DNA of 43,345 nucleotides, taken from positions 1-43,345 of the forward strand of contig QBMN01000009.1 of NCBI GenBank assembly GCA_003241845.1, in the 5' to 3' direction. Below are positions 7,051-16,251 of the stretch, piece after piece (positions within the stretch are counted from its first letter, which is position 1; each line of letters starts with the position of its first letter). A program made the position numbers and the translations under genes. Below the pieces are notes generated by a model. It saw nothing but the letters and a program-made list of their open reading frames with translations, made no database searches and was not told where the DNA came from. Source of the stretch: Shackletoniella antarctica. GTDB lineage: Bacteria > Cyanobacteriota > Cyanobacteriia > Phormidesmidales > Phormidesmidaceae.

Positions 7051-8406
7051 CTAGCTCTCCACCCCCAGCACCCGTCGGGTCTCCCCTGCTGCCGCCTGCA
7101 TGGCCGCCTCAGGGGTCATTTGGTCAGAGATACTGGCGCTCAGGTAGCGTTGCAGAATGTCAGAGACCTGGGCATATTGCCCCACGGGAGGGCGAGGTAT
7201 GGCCGTTTCTGCCACCTCTAGCAGCTGTTCAAAGTGGGGAAACTCTGCCAGCACGTCGGGGTCGGTGAACAGAGCACGACGACTGGGCACGTAGGCAAAC
7301 TCGGTGACAAACTGCTTCATCGGCCCATAGCTGGTGAAAAACTCCACCACTCGCCAGGCTTCCTCGGGGTGCGGGGTAGTGGCAGAAATACCGAAGCCCC
7401 AGCCGCCCAGGCAGGCGGCGGATTGCTGGCCCTCGTCATGCACCATGGGCTTGAGGGCGATCTTCCCAGCTACCGGAGAACCCTCGCGGTTGGCCTCGGC
7501 CCAAACGTAGGGCCAGTTGCGCAGAAAGGCCGCATTGCCGTTCTCAAACTGGCGCAGGGAGTCTTCTTCGACGTAGTTGGTCACGCCGGGGGGGGTAATG
7601 CTGTCGGCAATCACAGTCTTCATAAACTCAGCGGCCTGGATGCCGGCGGGCTGATCGAGGCCCACCTCTAGGCTGTCTGGGTCAATCCAAAAGCCGCCGT
7701 AGCCCGCGATCAGCTCCACAAAGTTAGTCACAATACCCTCGTACTGCAAACCCTGCCACACAAACCCCCAGCTCACGTCGGTTTGCGCTTGGATCGCCTC
7801 TGAGGCGGCAATCAGGTCGCTAAAGGTTTCGGGGGGGTCTAGGCCCACCTGATCGAGCAGATCGGTGCGGTAGTAGAGCATGCCCATGTCTGATCGAAAG
7901 GGCATGCGGTAGAGGCCGTCTTGGTAGAGGCCTGCGGTCACATCGGCTCCTAGAAAGTCAGCGAGATCGGCTTCGCTGACTCGATCCGATAAATCTAGCA
8001 GCCACCCAGCGGCGGCAAATTTTGGAATCCAGACGACGTCTGAGAAGAGGATGTCGTAGGGCGAGTCGCCCAGCAAGAAAGAAGTAGTGTAGAGGTTTTC
8101 GACCGCATCGGCGGCGTTGGGACCGCGCACCATCTCAATACGGATATCTGGGTTTTCGGCCATGAACTGCTCGGCCAGGCCCTGCATTTGGTCGGCCTCT
8201 ACGGCGCGCAGCAGAAAGGAAATCGTCACGGGCTGCTGCGCCCGAACGCCGACCCCAACCAGCAGCGCCCCCGCCGTAACTGCCAGAGCCAAAAAGATCA
8301 GGCTCAGCCTTTTCCAACCACGGCTAAAAAATCTCGAAAAAGTTCTGCCAAAAAAATTGTTAATCAAAATCAAGCCTGGAAATCTGACTCCCAGGCTTGC
8401 CACCAC
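7051..8406 (-). CDS. Extracellular sugar/compatible-solute-binding protein of the ABC importer
   Basis: This is a family 1 solute-binding protein of about 450 residues. An N-terminal export signal (KRLSLIFLALAVTAGALLVG, cleavage near VRAQQ) leads into the mature protein TISFLLRAVEADQMQGLAEQ. Hinge and ligand-site features include DILFSDVVWIPKFAAAGWLL, the PFRSDMGMLYYRTDLL strand and WGFVWQGLQYEGIVTNFVE, patterns seen in the trehalose/glucosylglycerol/maltose-binding group. The start is uncertain: the track GTG (8406) would put a terminator-like stem-loop inside the coding region and give an over-long signal. TTG codons at 8373 or 8367 give a more usual signal length. It is the first gene of the importer cluster, so regulation of the cluster probably acts just upstream. 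Confidence 0.9.
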   Translation of the reverse strand: MVASLGVRFPGLILINNFFGRTFSRFFSRGWKRLSLIFLALAVTAGALLVGVGVRAQQPVTISFLLRAVEADQMQGLAEQFMAENPDIRIEMVRGPNAADAVENLYTTSFLLGDSPYDILFSDVVWIPKFAAAGWLLDLSDRVSEADLADFLGADVTAGLYQDGLYRMPFRSDMGMLYYRTDLLDQVGLDPPETFSDLIAASEAIQAQTDVSWGFVWQGLQYEGIVTNFVELIAGYGGFWIDPDSLEVGLDQPAGIQAAEFMKTVIADSITPPGVTNYVEEDSLRQFENGNAAFLRNWPYVWAEANREGSPVAGKIALKPMVHDEGQQSAACLGGWGFGISATTPHPEEAWRVVEFFTSYGPMKQFVTEFAYVPSRRALFTDPDVLAEFPHFEQLLEVAETAIPRPPVGQYAQVSDILQRYLSASISDQMTPEAAMQAAAGETRRVLGVES

Positions 8407-8482
8407 GCAAAAAGCTGCAAAAGCTTCAAAAAACCTTTGTCGCTGGCCAACCCAGGCCTCCCTATGAAATAGGAAAGCCTGG
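8371..8482 (-). promoter_or_regulatory. Two related stem-loops in the leader of the binding-protein gene
   Basis: On the minus strand two stems share the core CCAGGC. The distal one (8452-8482) pairs 12 of 14 positions around a 3-nt loop (CCAGGC..CCTAT / ATAGG..GCCTGG). The proximal one (8371-8399) is a perfect 9-bp stem CAAGCCTGG/CCAGGCTTG followed by ATTTTGATTAACAATTTTTTT, which is terminator-like. Because the arms share sequence they could pair alternatively, as in an attenuator. Between them lies a G/T-rich stretch with a T-run. This is inferred from pairing only. Confidence 0.45.
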
Positions 8483-8500
8483 AGGGTAACCTCTATCCTA

Positions 8501-8533
8501 GGGAAGATTTATGGCCCAGGGAAGATTTATGGC
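8501..8533. repeat. 18-bp direct repeat duplicating the exbD stop region
   Basis: GGGAAGATTTATGGCCCA is followed immediately by GGGAAGATTTATGGCC. The second copy contains the stop codon of the minus-strand ExbD gene, so the repeat looks like a slippage duplication of the gene end. It is probably neutral. Confidence 0.8.
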
Positions 8534-9195
8534 CGAGCCGGGGATGGCTCTAGGGGCGAGTTGGGCGCGCCCGGAGATAGCGGTGAGCCGGGTGCCCCAG
8601 GAGATAGTGGTGCGCCGGGTGCGCCAGGGGCCGGCGGCGAAGTCGGGGCAAAGGGGTCAGCCTCGGGGAAGTTGTCAAAGCCCTCGGGGAACCCATCGAG
8701 AGACTCTTGGGGAAACCCGTCTGGAAGCCCTTCGCCCTCGGGAGCATCAACCGATGGCCCGAGGGTTTGATCGCGGGGCAGTGTGGCTAAAGCCACGCGG
8801 GTGCCCCCCACATCCCGCAGTTCGTCAAGCACGGTGACTACTTCTTCGTAGCGGGCGTCGCGAGAGGCGTAGAGGACGATCAGCCCGCTGGGGTTAGCTT
8901 GAATAAACTGAGCCAGCACGTCTTTGAGTACGTCTAGAGGCACTGGCTGCTGGTCGAGGTACACCTGGCCAAAGCCGTCAATGCTGACGTAGACGCGATC
9001 GCCCCCCTGGCTGATCTGGCCTGGCAATGGCTCGCCGGTGTTGGCCGCAGGCAGGTCTAGATCAATCGCCTGCTGGCGGGTAAGGCCCACCGCCGCCAAG
9101 ATAAAAAACGTCAGAATGCAAAAAATAACGTCGATTAGCGGAATAATCTCCAGGCGCACATCCTGGGAGGGGGTATCGAGCAAATCTATTTTCAT
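8527..9195 (-). CDS. exbD: ExbD/TolR family biopolymer transport protein with Pro/Gly-rich tail
   Basis: The 222-residue protein has one N-terminal transmembrane helix (IIPLIDVIFCILTFFILAAV), preceded by the conserved DVRLEIIPLIDVIF segment; the aspartate in the helix is the proton-path residue. A periplasmic domain follows (VYVSIDGFGQVYLDQQPV, then NPSGLIVLYASRDARYEEVV). It forms the proton-driven motor with ExbB, encoded upstream with a 4-bp overlap (ATGA). After about residue 150 the protein changes to a low-complexity P/G/S/A tail with APGAPGAPLSPGAPGSPLSP, encoded by short DNA repeats. Ordinary ExbD proteins are about 135-145 residues, so roughly 70 residues are extra. The partner TonB or Tol protein is not in the window. 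Confidence 0.92.
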   Translation of the reverse strand: MKIDLLDTPSQDVRLEIIPLIDVIFCILTFFILAAVGLTRQQAIDLDLPAANTGEPLPGQISQGGDRVYVSIDGFGQVYLDQQPVPLDVLKDVLAQFIQANPSGLIVLYASRDARYEEVVTVLDELRDVGGTRVALATLPRDQTLGPSVDAPEGEGLPDGFPQESLDGFPEGFDNFPEADPFAPTSPPAPGAPGAPLSPGAPGSPLSPGAPNSPLEPSPARP

Positions 9196-9980
9196 AGCGA
9201 AGGGATCTCTGTTGGCGGCACGCCGCCGGGGCTAGCAGCATTGGGGCCAGCAGCATTGGGGCCAGCGGCATTGGAGCTGGCAGCCTTGGGGCCAACAGCA
9301 TTGGGGTCAGCGAGCACCGTTGGGGCATCAGGGGCGGCGGCGGGCAGGCCGTGATCTTTGGCCCAGCTCTGGCGGTAGAGCAGCTCTAGCTCGCTGCCTG
9401 CCTGGCGAAACATCTTGGCCTGGCCAAACACAAACCCTTGAAACAGACGGTAAAAGGCCATGGCGATGATGGCGATGATCAAGCCAGCGGCGGTGCTGAT
9501 CAGCGCCTCGCGAATGCCTAAGGAGGTGCCCGCTGCGGCATCGCTGCTGCCCAGGTCGCTCAGGCGCAGCGACCCCAGGGAGTTAATCAGACCCAGTACC
9601 GTACCCAGCAGACCCAGCTGGGGGGCCAGGCCAATCACCGCTTCGAGAATTTTGTCGCCCCGGCTCATGGTCAGCAGCTCTTCGTTGGCCGAGGTCTCTA
9701 GGGCCAGGCGAAACACCTCGGGATCGGGCGATCGCAGCTTCAGCGGGGCCGATAAAAAGCGCCCCATGGGCAGCACTGCCGATCTCTGGGCGATGTCGGC
9801 GGCGGCTCCCCAGTCGCGGCGGGCGGCCTCTAGCACCCGCCCAGACACCTCGCGTTCGCGGGTTAAAATCCGCGACCAAAACCAGATGCGCTCCAAAATG
9901 GTGCCCACGGCCAAGATCGAAAGTAGAAGCAGCGGCCACATGGCGATGCCACCACTGGCAAATAGCTCGGGTATGTTCAC
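9192..9980 (-). CDS. exbB: MotA/TolQ/ExbB proton channel family protein
   Basis: ExbB-type proton channel, 262 residues from the GTG at 9980, which has AGGAGG six bases upstream; the longer track ORF (to 10049) has no such site and no matching family sequence. There are three membrane segments: IAMWPLLLLSILAVGTILER, then APQLGLLGTVLGLINSLGSL with the conserved GLLGTVxG motif, and REALISTAAGLIIAIIAMAFY, which carries the conserved T and small residues of the channel. The C-terminus ends in about 30 residues of NAAGP-type repeats encoded by five 15-bp units at 9235-9309. It is co-translated with ExbD, since ATGA overlaps at 9192-9195. Confidence 0.93.
   Translation of the reverse strand: MNIPELFASGGIAMWPLLLLSILAVGTILERIWFWSRILTREREVSGRVLEAARRDWGAAADIAQRSAVLPMGRFLSAPLKLRSPDPEVFRLALETSANEELLTMSRGDKILEAVIGLAPQLGLLGTVLGLINSLGSLRLSDLGSSDAAAGTSLGIREALISTAAGLIIAIIAMAFYRLFQGFVFGQAKMFRQAGSELELLYRQSWAKDHGLPAAAPDAPTVLADPNAVGPKAASSNAAGPNAAGPNAASPGGVPPTEIPSL
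9235..9309. repeat. 15-bp tandem repeat in the 3' end of exbB
   Basis: Five units of the form GCAGCATTGGGGCCA start at 9235, 9250, 9265, 9280 and 9295 with a few substitutions. The period keeps the reading frame and encodes the NAAGP/NAVGP-like tail. Units are mostly similar, indicating slippage expansion. Confidence 0.9.
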
Positions 9981-10114
9981 GGGAGTCCTCCTGTCACCAC
10001 CGGGTCTGGCTGTCAGCGTTAGACAAGCAGCTCGGCTCCGGCAAAGCATAACAATTGTAGTGATTTTGGGGACGCTTCAACATTGCTGGGGCAATTCTGT
10101 TGTCTGGCACATGT

Positions 10115-11302
10115 CTAGCGCACGGCGATCATCGCGTCCAAAATCAGATCTGCCGTGCGCTGGCAGACCCCGGCTGGGCCTAGCTCTGCCCGCATCTTGG
10201 CGTAGCCCGCCCGCATCGTCTGCCGGGCCGATTCATTTTGCAGCAGATTTAGGGCGGCGGCGGCGATCGCCTCAGGGGTGGCCTGCCACTGCAAAAACTC
10301 CGGCACCACCGCCTGGTTGACCACCAAATTCACCGGCGACACAAAGGGCGCGTCAAACTTCAGCAGGTAGTAGCCAATGCGGGCGCTGACGGGGTTAATC
10401 CGGTAAGCCACCACCTGGGGCACATCCATCAGGGCAATTTCGAGGTTGGCAGTGCCCGACTTGGTGATGGCCACATCGGCGGCGGCGATCGCCGCCGGAC
10501 TGCCCTCCGCAACTACCCGTCCGTGCAGGCCATACTCAGACAGCCCCCGCTCAAAGCTGGCCGCCAGGGTCGGAATCGACACCGGCAGCAAAAAGGTCAC
10601 CCCAGGGCAATGGGCCTGGATGATTTGGGCCGCTTGCAGCAGCACCGGCAGCAGATACTTCACCTCCTGCTGACGAGAGGCGGGCAGCAGAGTGACGACG
10701 GTAGCCTCTGGCTCAAGACCCAACTGCTGGCGGGCGGCGGCCTGGTCGGCGGGGCCGGGGTAGCGGTCTACCAGGGGGTGGCCCACCCAGGTGGCGTCGG
10801 CCCCGTAGCCTTGGTAGTAGTCGGCCTCGGCTTTGAAGATCGACAGCATGCGATCGCAGCACTGCACCAGCTTGCGTGTGTCATTCTCAGAATATGACCA
10901 CACCCACTGCTGGGGCGCAATATAGTAGATCACCGGCACCTGCGGGTGCTGGGTTTTGAGATACTTGCCCATGGCCAGATTGGGGCTCATATAGTCGATC
11001 AGCACCGCCACATCGGGGGGCTGATCGTCGATCGCCCCCTTGGCCACCTTTTGCAGCCGCAGCGTAGGCAGCAGGTAGGGCAGCGCCTCAAATATGCCCA
11101 CCGAGCCAATGCCCGTGGTCTCGCCCACCAGGGTAGCCCCGGCCTGGGCCATGCGCGGGCCACCGAGGGCGGTAATGTCGAGGGTCAAGCTGCGATCGCG
11201 AGCGCCCCGGTTCAGCGCCTCAATTAGCAGCGCCCCCTGCAAATCGCCCGACACCTCGCCCGTGCTAATAAAAACCCGCCGTATATCCCCGGCCTGCGTC
11301 AT
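10115..11302 (-). CDS. lpxB: Lipid-A-disaccharide synthase
   Basis: The 395-residue GT-B glycosyltransferase (family 19) condenses UDP-2,3-diacylglucosamine with lipid X to form the lipid A disaccharide at the inner face of the inner membrane. Recognisable segments are RRVFISTGEVSGDLQGALLI at the N-terminus, VLIDYMSPNLAMGKYLK, YYIAPQQWVWS, VGHPLVDRYPG, TLLPASRQQEVKYLLPVLL and the donor-site segment AITKSGTANLEIALMDVPQV. Length and order match LpxB. It is the last gene of the bamA-lpxC-fabZ-lpxA-lpxB cluster, starting 18 bp after the lpxA stop. Confidence 0.96.
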   Translation of the reverse strand: MTQAGDIRRVFISTGEVSGDLQGALLIEALNRGARDRSLTLDITALGGPRMAQAGATLVGETTGIGSVGIFEALPYLLPTLRLQKVAKGAIDDQPPDVAVLIDYMSPNLAMGKYLKTQHPQVPVIYYIAPQQWVWSYSENDTRKLVQCCDRMLSIFKAEADYYQGYGADATWVGHPLVDRYPGPADQAAARQQLGLEPEATVVTLLPASRQQEVKYLLPVLLQAAQIIQAHCPGVTFLLPVSIPTLAASFERGLSEYGLHGRVVAEGSPAAIAAADVAITKSGTANLEIALMDVPQVVAYRINPVSARIGYYLLKFDAPFVSPVNLVVNQAVVPEFLQWQATPEAIAAAALNLLQNESARQTMRAGYAKMRAELGPAGVCQRTADLILDAMIAVR

Positions 11303-11320
11303 GCTTGACCTCGCCCTGGG

Positions 11321-12145
11321 CTACTCATCATCGCTGTGCTTAGTCCACCGTCGCCCCGGCGTTAGCCCCCGGCGCTCCGGCTGCTGAGCCGCCCGCAAAA
11401 AGTCGCTAAAGTGACGCACCAGGTCGTTGCTGCCGCCCTGGGTGAGCTTGGCCACCGCGTCGCTAAACGACTCGCCCGAGCGATATACCTGGCGGTAGGC
11501 CTGTTTCAGCTCCCGATAGACCTGGGGGTCAGCGGTCAGCCCCGCCCGCTGTAGGCCCACCTGGTTCAGGCCTCGCACCTGGGCCGGGTTACCGTTGACC
11601 AGGGTAAAGGGCGGCACATCGCGATCAATCCGGCTGAGGCCGCCGATCATCACCAGGCGGCCAATGTGCACAAACTGGTGCACCCCCACTATGCCGCTGA
11701 TCCGCGCCCCCGCCTCTACATAGACATGCCCCGCCAGGGCCACCGAGTTGGCAATAATCACCTGGTCTTCCACCACGCAGTTGTGGGCCACGTGGGAATA
11801 GGCCATCAGCAAACAGCTGTTGCCCACCAAGGTCACCCCGCCCGCATCGGTGGCCCGGTTGATGGTGACATACTCCCGAATCAGGTTGTTGTCGCCGATC
11901 TCGACTCGGCTCATTGACCCGTCGTACTTCAGATCCTGCGACTCTAGCCCAATGCAGGCCCCCGGAAAAATCCGGTTTTGCGCCCCAATAGTAGTCTGGC
12001 CATCGACCACCACGTGGGCACCGATCTCTGTACCGGGGCCAATGGTGACCTGCTCACCGATCACCGCGTAGGGGCCAACCTTTACCGTCGGGTGCAGCTC
12101 CGCGCCAGCGTGAATCACTGCCGTGGGATGAATCAGGGTAGTCAA
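11321..12145 (-). CDS. lpxA: Acyl-ACP--UDP-N-acetylglucosamine O-acyltransferase
   Basis: LpxA transfers a hydroxyacyl chain from ACP to UDP-GlcNAc, the first step of lipid A synthesis. The left-handed beta-helix is visible as repeated hexapeptides (IHPTAVIHAGAELHPTVKVG and so on). The catalytic histidine region is SCLLMAYSHVAHNCVVEDQV, and GVHQFVHIGRLVMIGGLSRI and FTLVNGNPAQVRGLNQVGL follow. The track start is a GTG at 12193, directly after the fabZ stop. I prefer the TTG at 12145 (LTTLIHPTAVI) because it has GGAGG seven bases upstream and matches the usual LpxA N-terminus, giving 274 residues. An ATG at 12178 is a third option. The C-terminal helical domain is complete. Confidence 0.95.
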   Translation of the reverse strand: MTTLIHPTAVIHAGAELHPTVKVGPYAVIGEQVTIGPGTEIGAHVVVDGQTTIGAQNRIFPGACIGLESQDLKYDGSMSRVEIGDNNLIREYVTINRATDAGGVTLVGNSCLLMAYSHVAHNCVVEDQVIIANSVALAGHVYVEAGARISGIVGVHQFVHIGRLVMIGGLSRIDRDVPPFTLVNGNPAQVRGLNQVGLQRAGLTADPQVYRELKQAYRQVYRSGESFSDAVAKLTQGGSNDLVRHFSDFLRAAQQPERRGLTPGRRWTKHSDDE

Positions 12146-12193
12146 CGGCCCGCCTCCAGAACCCAGGGTTTGCAACATAGACACATGCTCCAC

Positions 12194-12724
12194 CTATTTT
12201 TCCGGAGGAGTAAAATCGACCACCGAAAACATCAGATTGCCCTCACAGGCCAGCTGACCGTCTACCTCGGCCCGGCCGTGCATTTTGCCAAACCGCAGCC
12301 GTTTGAGCGCCAGCAGCTCGACGGTGATAATGAGCTGATCTCCGGGCACCACCGGACGCCGAAACCGCACCTTGTCGATACCGGCAAATACGCACAGGCC
12401 TTTGACATTGGGAATTTGCGACAGCACTATGCCGCCCACCTGGGCCATGGCCTCTATGATCAGCACCCCCGGCATAATTGGCCGCCCAGGAAAGTGACCC
12501 TGAAAGTGGGGTTCATTAAAGGAAACGTTCTTCAGCCCCGTGGCCTGCTTAGACGGCACATAGTCGATGATCCGGTCGACCAGGGCGAAGGGATAGCGGT
12601 GGGGCATCAGCGCATAGATTTCTTCGGCGCTGAATTCAGTTTTGGTGGGCGCCGATAGCACCGGCTCTGCCGCAGCAGAGTCAAGGGCAGAAGTCGCAGA
12701 ACTAGGAGAAGTTACGTCAATCAC
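12194..12724 (-). CDS. fabZ: 3-hydroxyacyl-ACP dehydratase FabZ
   Basis: This hot-dog-fold dehydratase of fatty acid elongation has 176 residues. The core begins at [19 protein letters not shown]; the catalytic histidine is in [20 protein letters not shown] and the catalytic glutamate in [10 protein letters not shown]. About 30 residues at the N-terminus are Ser/Ala-rich and precede the conserved domain; if real they are an extension, and no later in-frame start with a good ribosome binding site is obvious. It sits between lpxC and lpxA, the usual cyanobacterial order. FabZ and LpxC compete for the same hydroxyacyl-ACP pool, so co-expression is meaningful. Confidence 0.96.
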   Translation of the reverse strand: MIDVTSPSSATSALDSAAAEPVLSAPTKTEFSAEEIYALMPHRYPFALVDRIIDYVPSKQATGLKNVSFNEPHFQGHFPGRPIMPGVLIIEAMAQVGGIVLSQIPNVKGLCVFAGIDKVRFRRPVVPGDQLIITVELLALKRLRFGKMHGRAEVDGQLACEGNLMFSVVDFTPPEK

Positions 12725-12833
12725 GATAGGTGGTTTAGGGGTCTACGTTGGCCGCCAGGGCAAGCGCTGGGCAGAGTAAAGGCGCCACGGCAGCAGCACA
12801 GCAGCAAAAATTATGTCTAGCTTGATTTTGCCA

Positions 12834-13745
12834 CTAGAGGGTACCGTCGCCATAGGTCAAAGCTGAAACCAGGGCGATCGCCAGCTCGCCATGCAGGCGG
12901 TGGCTAGCCTTGTAGGCTACCACGTGGGCGATCGGCAGGCCGCCCAGTAGGCTGAGATCGCCGATTAGATCCAGCATTTTGTGGCGGGCGGGTTCATTGG
13001 CAAACCGCAGGGGCGGGTTGAGCCAGCCCTCGTCACCACAGACCAGGGCATTGTCTAGACTGCCACCCTGGATCAACCCGCTGGCCCGCAGTTGCTCAAC
13101 CTGGTGGGCTAACCCAAAGGTGCGGGCCGGGGCCACAACCGTGGCAAAGCCTTCGGGGCCAAAGGGCGCAACAGCGGGCGACCAGCTAAACCACTGGTTG
13201 CCAATGGCCGCTGCCTCAAAATCAATGCCGTAGGTAAACCGAGCCTCTGGGGCCGGAAACGCGGCCACAAAAGCATCGCTATGATGCACCGACACGGGGC
13301 GGCTGAGGTGGGCCACGGGCCGGGCTGCCCCCTGCTCGCGACGACCGGCCTGGCCAATGGCCTCGACCCAGCCCAAAGCCGATCCATCCAGCAGCGGCAC
13401 CTCTGGGCCGGTAATCTCAATGCACACATTGTCGATGCCCAACCCCACCAGGGCGGCGAGCAAATGCTCGACGGTGCGCACCGAGGCCTCACCCTGGCGC
13501 AGCTCAGTAGAGAGCAGGGTCGGGTTGACCGCCTTCAGGGTGGCGGGTACGACCGGCCGCCCTGGCAGATCAGTGCGCACAAAGTAGCGCCCCTTTCCCG
13601 GTTCCGCCGGGTGCAGAAGCACCGCCGTTGTAGCTCCAGAATGTAGACCGACCCCCTGCCGCTCCACGGTGCTGGCCAGGGTCGTTTGTGCGGTGGTCTT
13701 ACCCCAGCCCGCCAGCCTGGTGGGTTCTATGCCTGCCTGCACCAT
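12834..13745 (-). CDS. lpxC: UDP-3-O-acyl-N-acetylglucosamine deacetylase
   Basis: LpxC is the zinc deacetylase that commits the lipid A pathway. The 303-residue protein shows [11 protein letters not shown] at the N-terminus, the zinc-ligand histidine in [20 protein letters not shown], the substrate-loop [16 protein letters not shown], the second metal site in [16 protein letters not shown] (H and D) and the catalytic C-terminal histidine in [13 protein letters not shown]. The ATG overlaps the stop of bamA by one base (TAATG), indicating translational coupling. It is complete by family comparison. Confidence 0.96.
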   Translation of the reverse strand: MVQAGIEPTRLAGWGKTTAQTTLASTVERQGVGLHSGATTAVLLHPAEPGKGRYFVRTDLPGRPVVPATLKAVNPTLLSTELRQGEASVRTVEHLLAALVGLGIDNVCIEITGPEVPLLDGSALGWVEAIGQAGRREQGAARPVAHLSRPVSVHHSDAFVAAFPAPEARFTYGIDFEAAAIGNQWFSWSPAVAPFGPEGFATVVAPARTFGLAHQVEQLRASGLIQGGSLDNALVCGDEGWLNPPLRFANEPARHKMLDLIGDLSLLGGLPIAHVVAYKASHRLHGELAIALVSALTYGDGTL

Positions 13746-16111
13746 TAGAATCGCTCCCCAAAGCCGAAGTGAATGCGGCCCTGCCCCTGATCGTTAAAGC
13801 CGTAGTCAACCCGCAGGGGGCCAAGGGGGGTCGACAACCGCACCCCGGCCCCGTAGCCGATGCCGCTGCCGGGTTTACCCCGCGAGGGGCCAGGGGCACC
13901 GGGTACGGCATTGCCGCTGCCCAGGTCACTACCGACATCTAGAAACAGCGCTCCGCCCAAGAACGAAAACAGCGGAAAGCGGTATTCAGCGGTGAGCTGG
14001 GCGTAGCTGCGACCGCTGCCCACCTCGCCTTCGTCGTAGCCGCGAATGGAGTTGGTGCCCCCCAAGGCGAAGGCCTCATAGGGGGGCACATCGCCCACAA
14101 TGGTGCCTGCCTGGACGTTTAGGGCCAGCGCCTGAGGCCCCTCGGCAAAGTTCAGCAGGCTTAGGGGAATGTAGTAGCTGTAGCTACCCCGCAGCCGATT
14201 CATGAAAATGCTGCCCCGGCCCAGGGGGATGGACTGCTCGGTGTTTAGGCGCAGAATGCTGCCGCTGGTGGGGTTAAAAGCATTGTTGCGGCGATCGAGG
14301 GTGGCGCTAATGGGGAAGGTCAACAGATCATCGACCCCGTTGGCGCTGGCGGTCAGGGGGTTGCCAGCGGCATCGACTGCGTTCAGCCGCCCGCCAAAAT
14401 CGCGGGCCGACACGTTCTGGTATAGGGCACCCACGGCCACCGTTAAGCCGTTGCCCAGGGGGCGGCTAAAGGTAATGCCGCTGCCAACGCGGCGGATGCG
14501 TACCTGGTCACCGTTAGGCAGATCGATGGGGTTAGGGCCATCCTCAAAGTTGAGGTTGTTGGCCAGGCGGGCAAAGGCCGTAGCGGTATAGGAGGTGCGG
14601 TTGGGGTCGCCCGCGATCCAGGGGTCGGTAAAGGCCAGGTCAAACAGAATATCGCGGGTGCTGAGCTGAGCCTCGGCGCTAAATTTTTGGTTGTTGCCGC
14701 CGAAGTTGTCTTGGCGAAAGCTGACGGTACCAAACAGGTCGCCGGTGAAGTTGAAGCCTAGACCCGCTGCCACAGACCCGGTGTTGCGCTCTGATACGTT
14801 GACGATCACCGACACCTTGCGAGGGTCGTCGGGGGCAGGCTCTAGCCCCGGAACCACGTCCTCAAAAATGCCTAGCCCAAATACCCGCTGAAAGTCTTGC
14901 TCAATGCGAGCCTGGTTAAACACATCGCCGGGCTGGGTTTCAAACTCGCGGGTGATGATAAAAGGCCGGGTGCGGCCCTGTACCGGGTTGCCGTCGTCAT
15001 CCACAGCCTGGCCCAAATCGTTGATGTAGCGCACCTCGATGGTTTCAATCACCCCTTCGGCCACATCTAAGGTGACCACGCCCTGGAGCGACACCTGGGG
15101 CGCGGCCACAACCTGAGCCAGCACAAAGCCCTGGTCCTGGTACCACTGGTTGAGTTCTAAAATGCCCTCTTGAAAGTCAATGAGGTTGATGATCTGGCCC
15201 TTTTGATCATCGAAAATGTCGTCGATCACCGTTTGGGGCAGCACCTCGTTGCCCTGCACCCGCACGTCGGTGAGCACCGGGTTAGGCTGCACTAAGAAGG
15301 TAACGCGCACTCCCAGATCGGTATCTTCGGGCTGGGCATCGACATCGGCAAAGAAGCCGGTGGCAAAAATACTGTTGATGTCTTGCTGCAGCTGGGTGCG
15401 CGTGGTGGTGCGCCCGGCCTGGGTTTCAATCACGCTGTAGATCAGGTTTTCGAGGGCGGGATCGAGTTCGCCCTGGCTGGGCTGCACCTGCACCTCGGCC
15501 ACCAGCACCCGAGGTTCTTCGGCTTCAGCGGCTTCGGGATCAGCTTCAGGATCAGCAGCTTCAGGGTCAACGGTCTCAGGGCCAGCTTCTTCTACCGGGC
15601 TAGCAGGAGTTTCTGGGGCTGGCTGGGGCTGGCTGCGGCGCTGTACGGCTCCGTCGAGAATACGCTGGGCTTCTTCTGGGGTGATCTCGCGCTGGGTGCT
15701 GGGGGTCTGGCTGAGCTGAGTACCCTGGGCCTCGGCAGCAGGCCAGAGAGACGACGACAGAGCCGCCGAGGAGGGCGATACGGTCGGAGACTCTGGCCCA
15801 TTTTCTACAATAGAACCCTCGGCAGCGCGATAGTTGTCGACAGCGCCCTGGAGGGTTTCGGCCACCGGACTGGGCACAGTCTCGGGCTGCACCTGACCAA
15901 AATCGAGGCTGGTGGATTCATCGTCAGCCTCACTGAGGTCTGACGCAAATTGGGAGGCAGAGTTAAGGCCGTAGTCGGAGCTGGCAGTGGAGCCAGATTC
16001 TGCCGAGCTAGGGTCTGCTGGAAGGTCTGGATTCGCCTGGGCTGGAGCAGCAGCTAGCCCCACCAAGCCGGAGGTGGCCAGAACCGCTAAAAATTTAGGA
16101 GATACCCGCAT
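13745..16111 (-). CDS. bamA: BamA/Omp85 outer membrane assembly protein
   Basis: This 788-residue Omp85-family protein inserts beta-barrel proteins in the outer membrane. It has a signal peptide ([20 protein letters not shown]), then about 180 residues of Ser/Glu/Pro-rich linker including an [16 protein letters not shown] repeat. POTRA domains follow ([54 protein letters not shown]), then the 16-stranded barrel from about residue 450 ([20 protein letters not shown]). The barrel ends in the typical motif [20 protein letters not shown] and a terminal aromatic, HFGFGERF. The long acidic/Pro linker before the POTRA region is common in cyanobacterial Omp85. It leads the lipid A gene cluster. Confidence 0.95.
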   Translation of the reverse strand: MRVSPKFLAVLATSGLVGLAAAPAQANPDLPADPSSAESGSTASSDYGLNSASQFASDLSEADDESTSLDFGQVQPETVPSPVAETLQGAVDNYRAAEGSIVENGPESPTVSPSSAALSSSLWPAAEAQGTQLSQTPSTQREITPEEAQRILDGAVQRRSQPQPAPETPASPVEEAGPETVDPEAADPEADPEAAEAEEPRVLVAEVQVQPSQGELDPALENLIYSVIETQAGRTTTRTQLQQDINSIFATGFFADVDAQPEDTDLGVRVTFLVQPNPVLTDVRVQGNEVLPQTVIDDIFDDQKGQIINLIDFQEGILELNQWYQDQGFVLAQVVAAPQVSLQGVVTLDVAEGVIETIEVRYINDLGQAVDDDGNPVQGRTRPFIITREFETQPGDVFNQARIEQDFQRVFGLGIFEDVVPGLEPAPDDPRKVSVIVNVSERNTGSVAAGLGFNFTGDLFGTVSFRQDNFGGNNQKFSAEAQLSTRDILFDLAFTDPWIAGDPNRTSYTATAFARLANNLNFEDGPNPIDLPNGDQVRIRRVGSGITFSRPLGNGLTVAVGALYQNVSARDFGGRLNAVDAAGNPLTASANGVDDLLTFPISATLDRRNNAFNPTSGSILRLNTEQSIPLGRGSIFMNRLRGSYSYYIPLSLLNFAEGPQALALNVQAGTIVGDVPPYEAFALGGTNSIRGYDEGEVGSGRSYAQLTAEYRFPLFSFLGGALFLDVGSDLGSGNAVPGAPGPSRGKPGSGIGYGAGVRLSTPLGPLRVDYGFNDQGQGRIHFGFGERF

Positions 16112-16251
16112 CTAAATCACACCTGCTAAACACGTCCACACACCAGTCAAGGGCCTACTTTCCAGACTCAGAGCTGGAAGTTGCCCTGGGGCGGGCCGAT
16201 GCCCCCACAATCGCCCCCTACAATCGCAAGAATTCTACCGCATTGATGGTG

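Noticed and set aside
12834-16111. Numerous plus-strand ORFs opposite lpxC and bamA
   Set aside because: They are antisense shadows in high-GC coding DNA; the minus-strand genes have clear domains.
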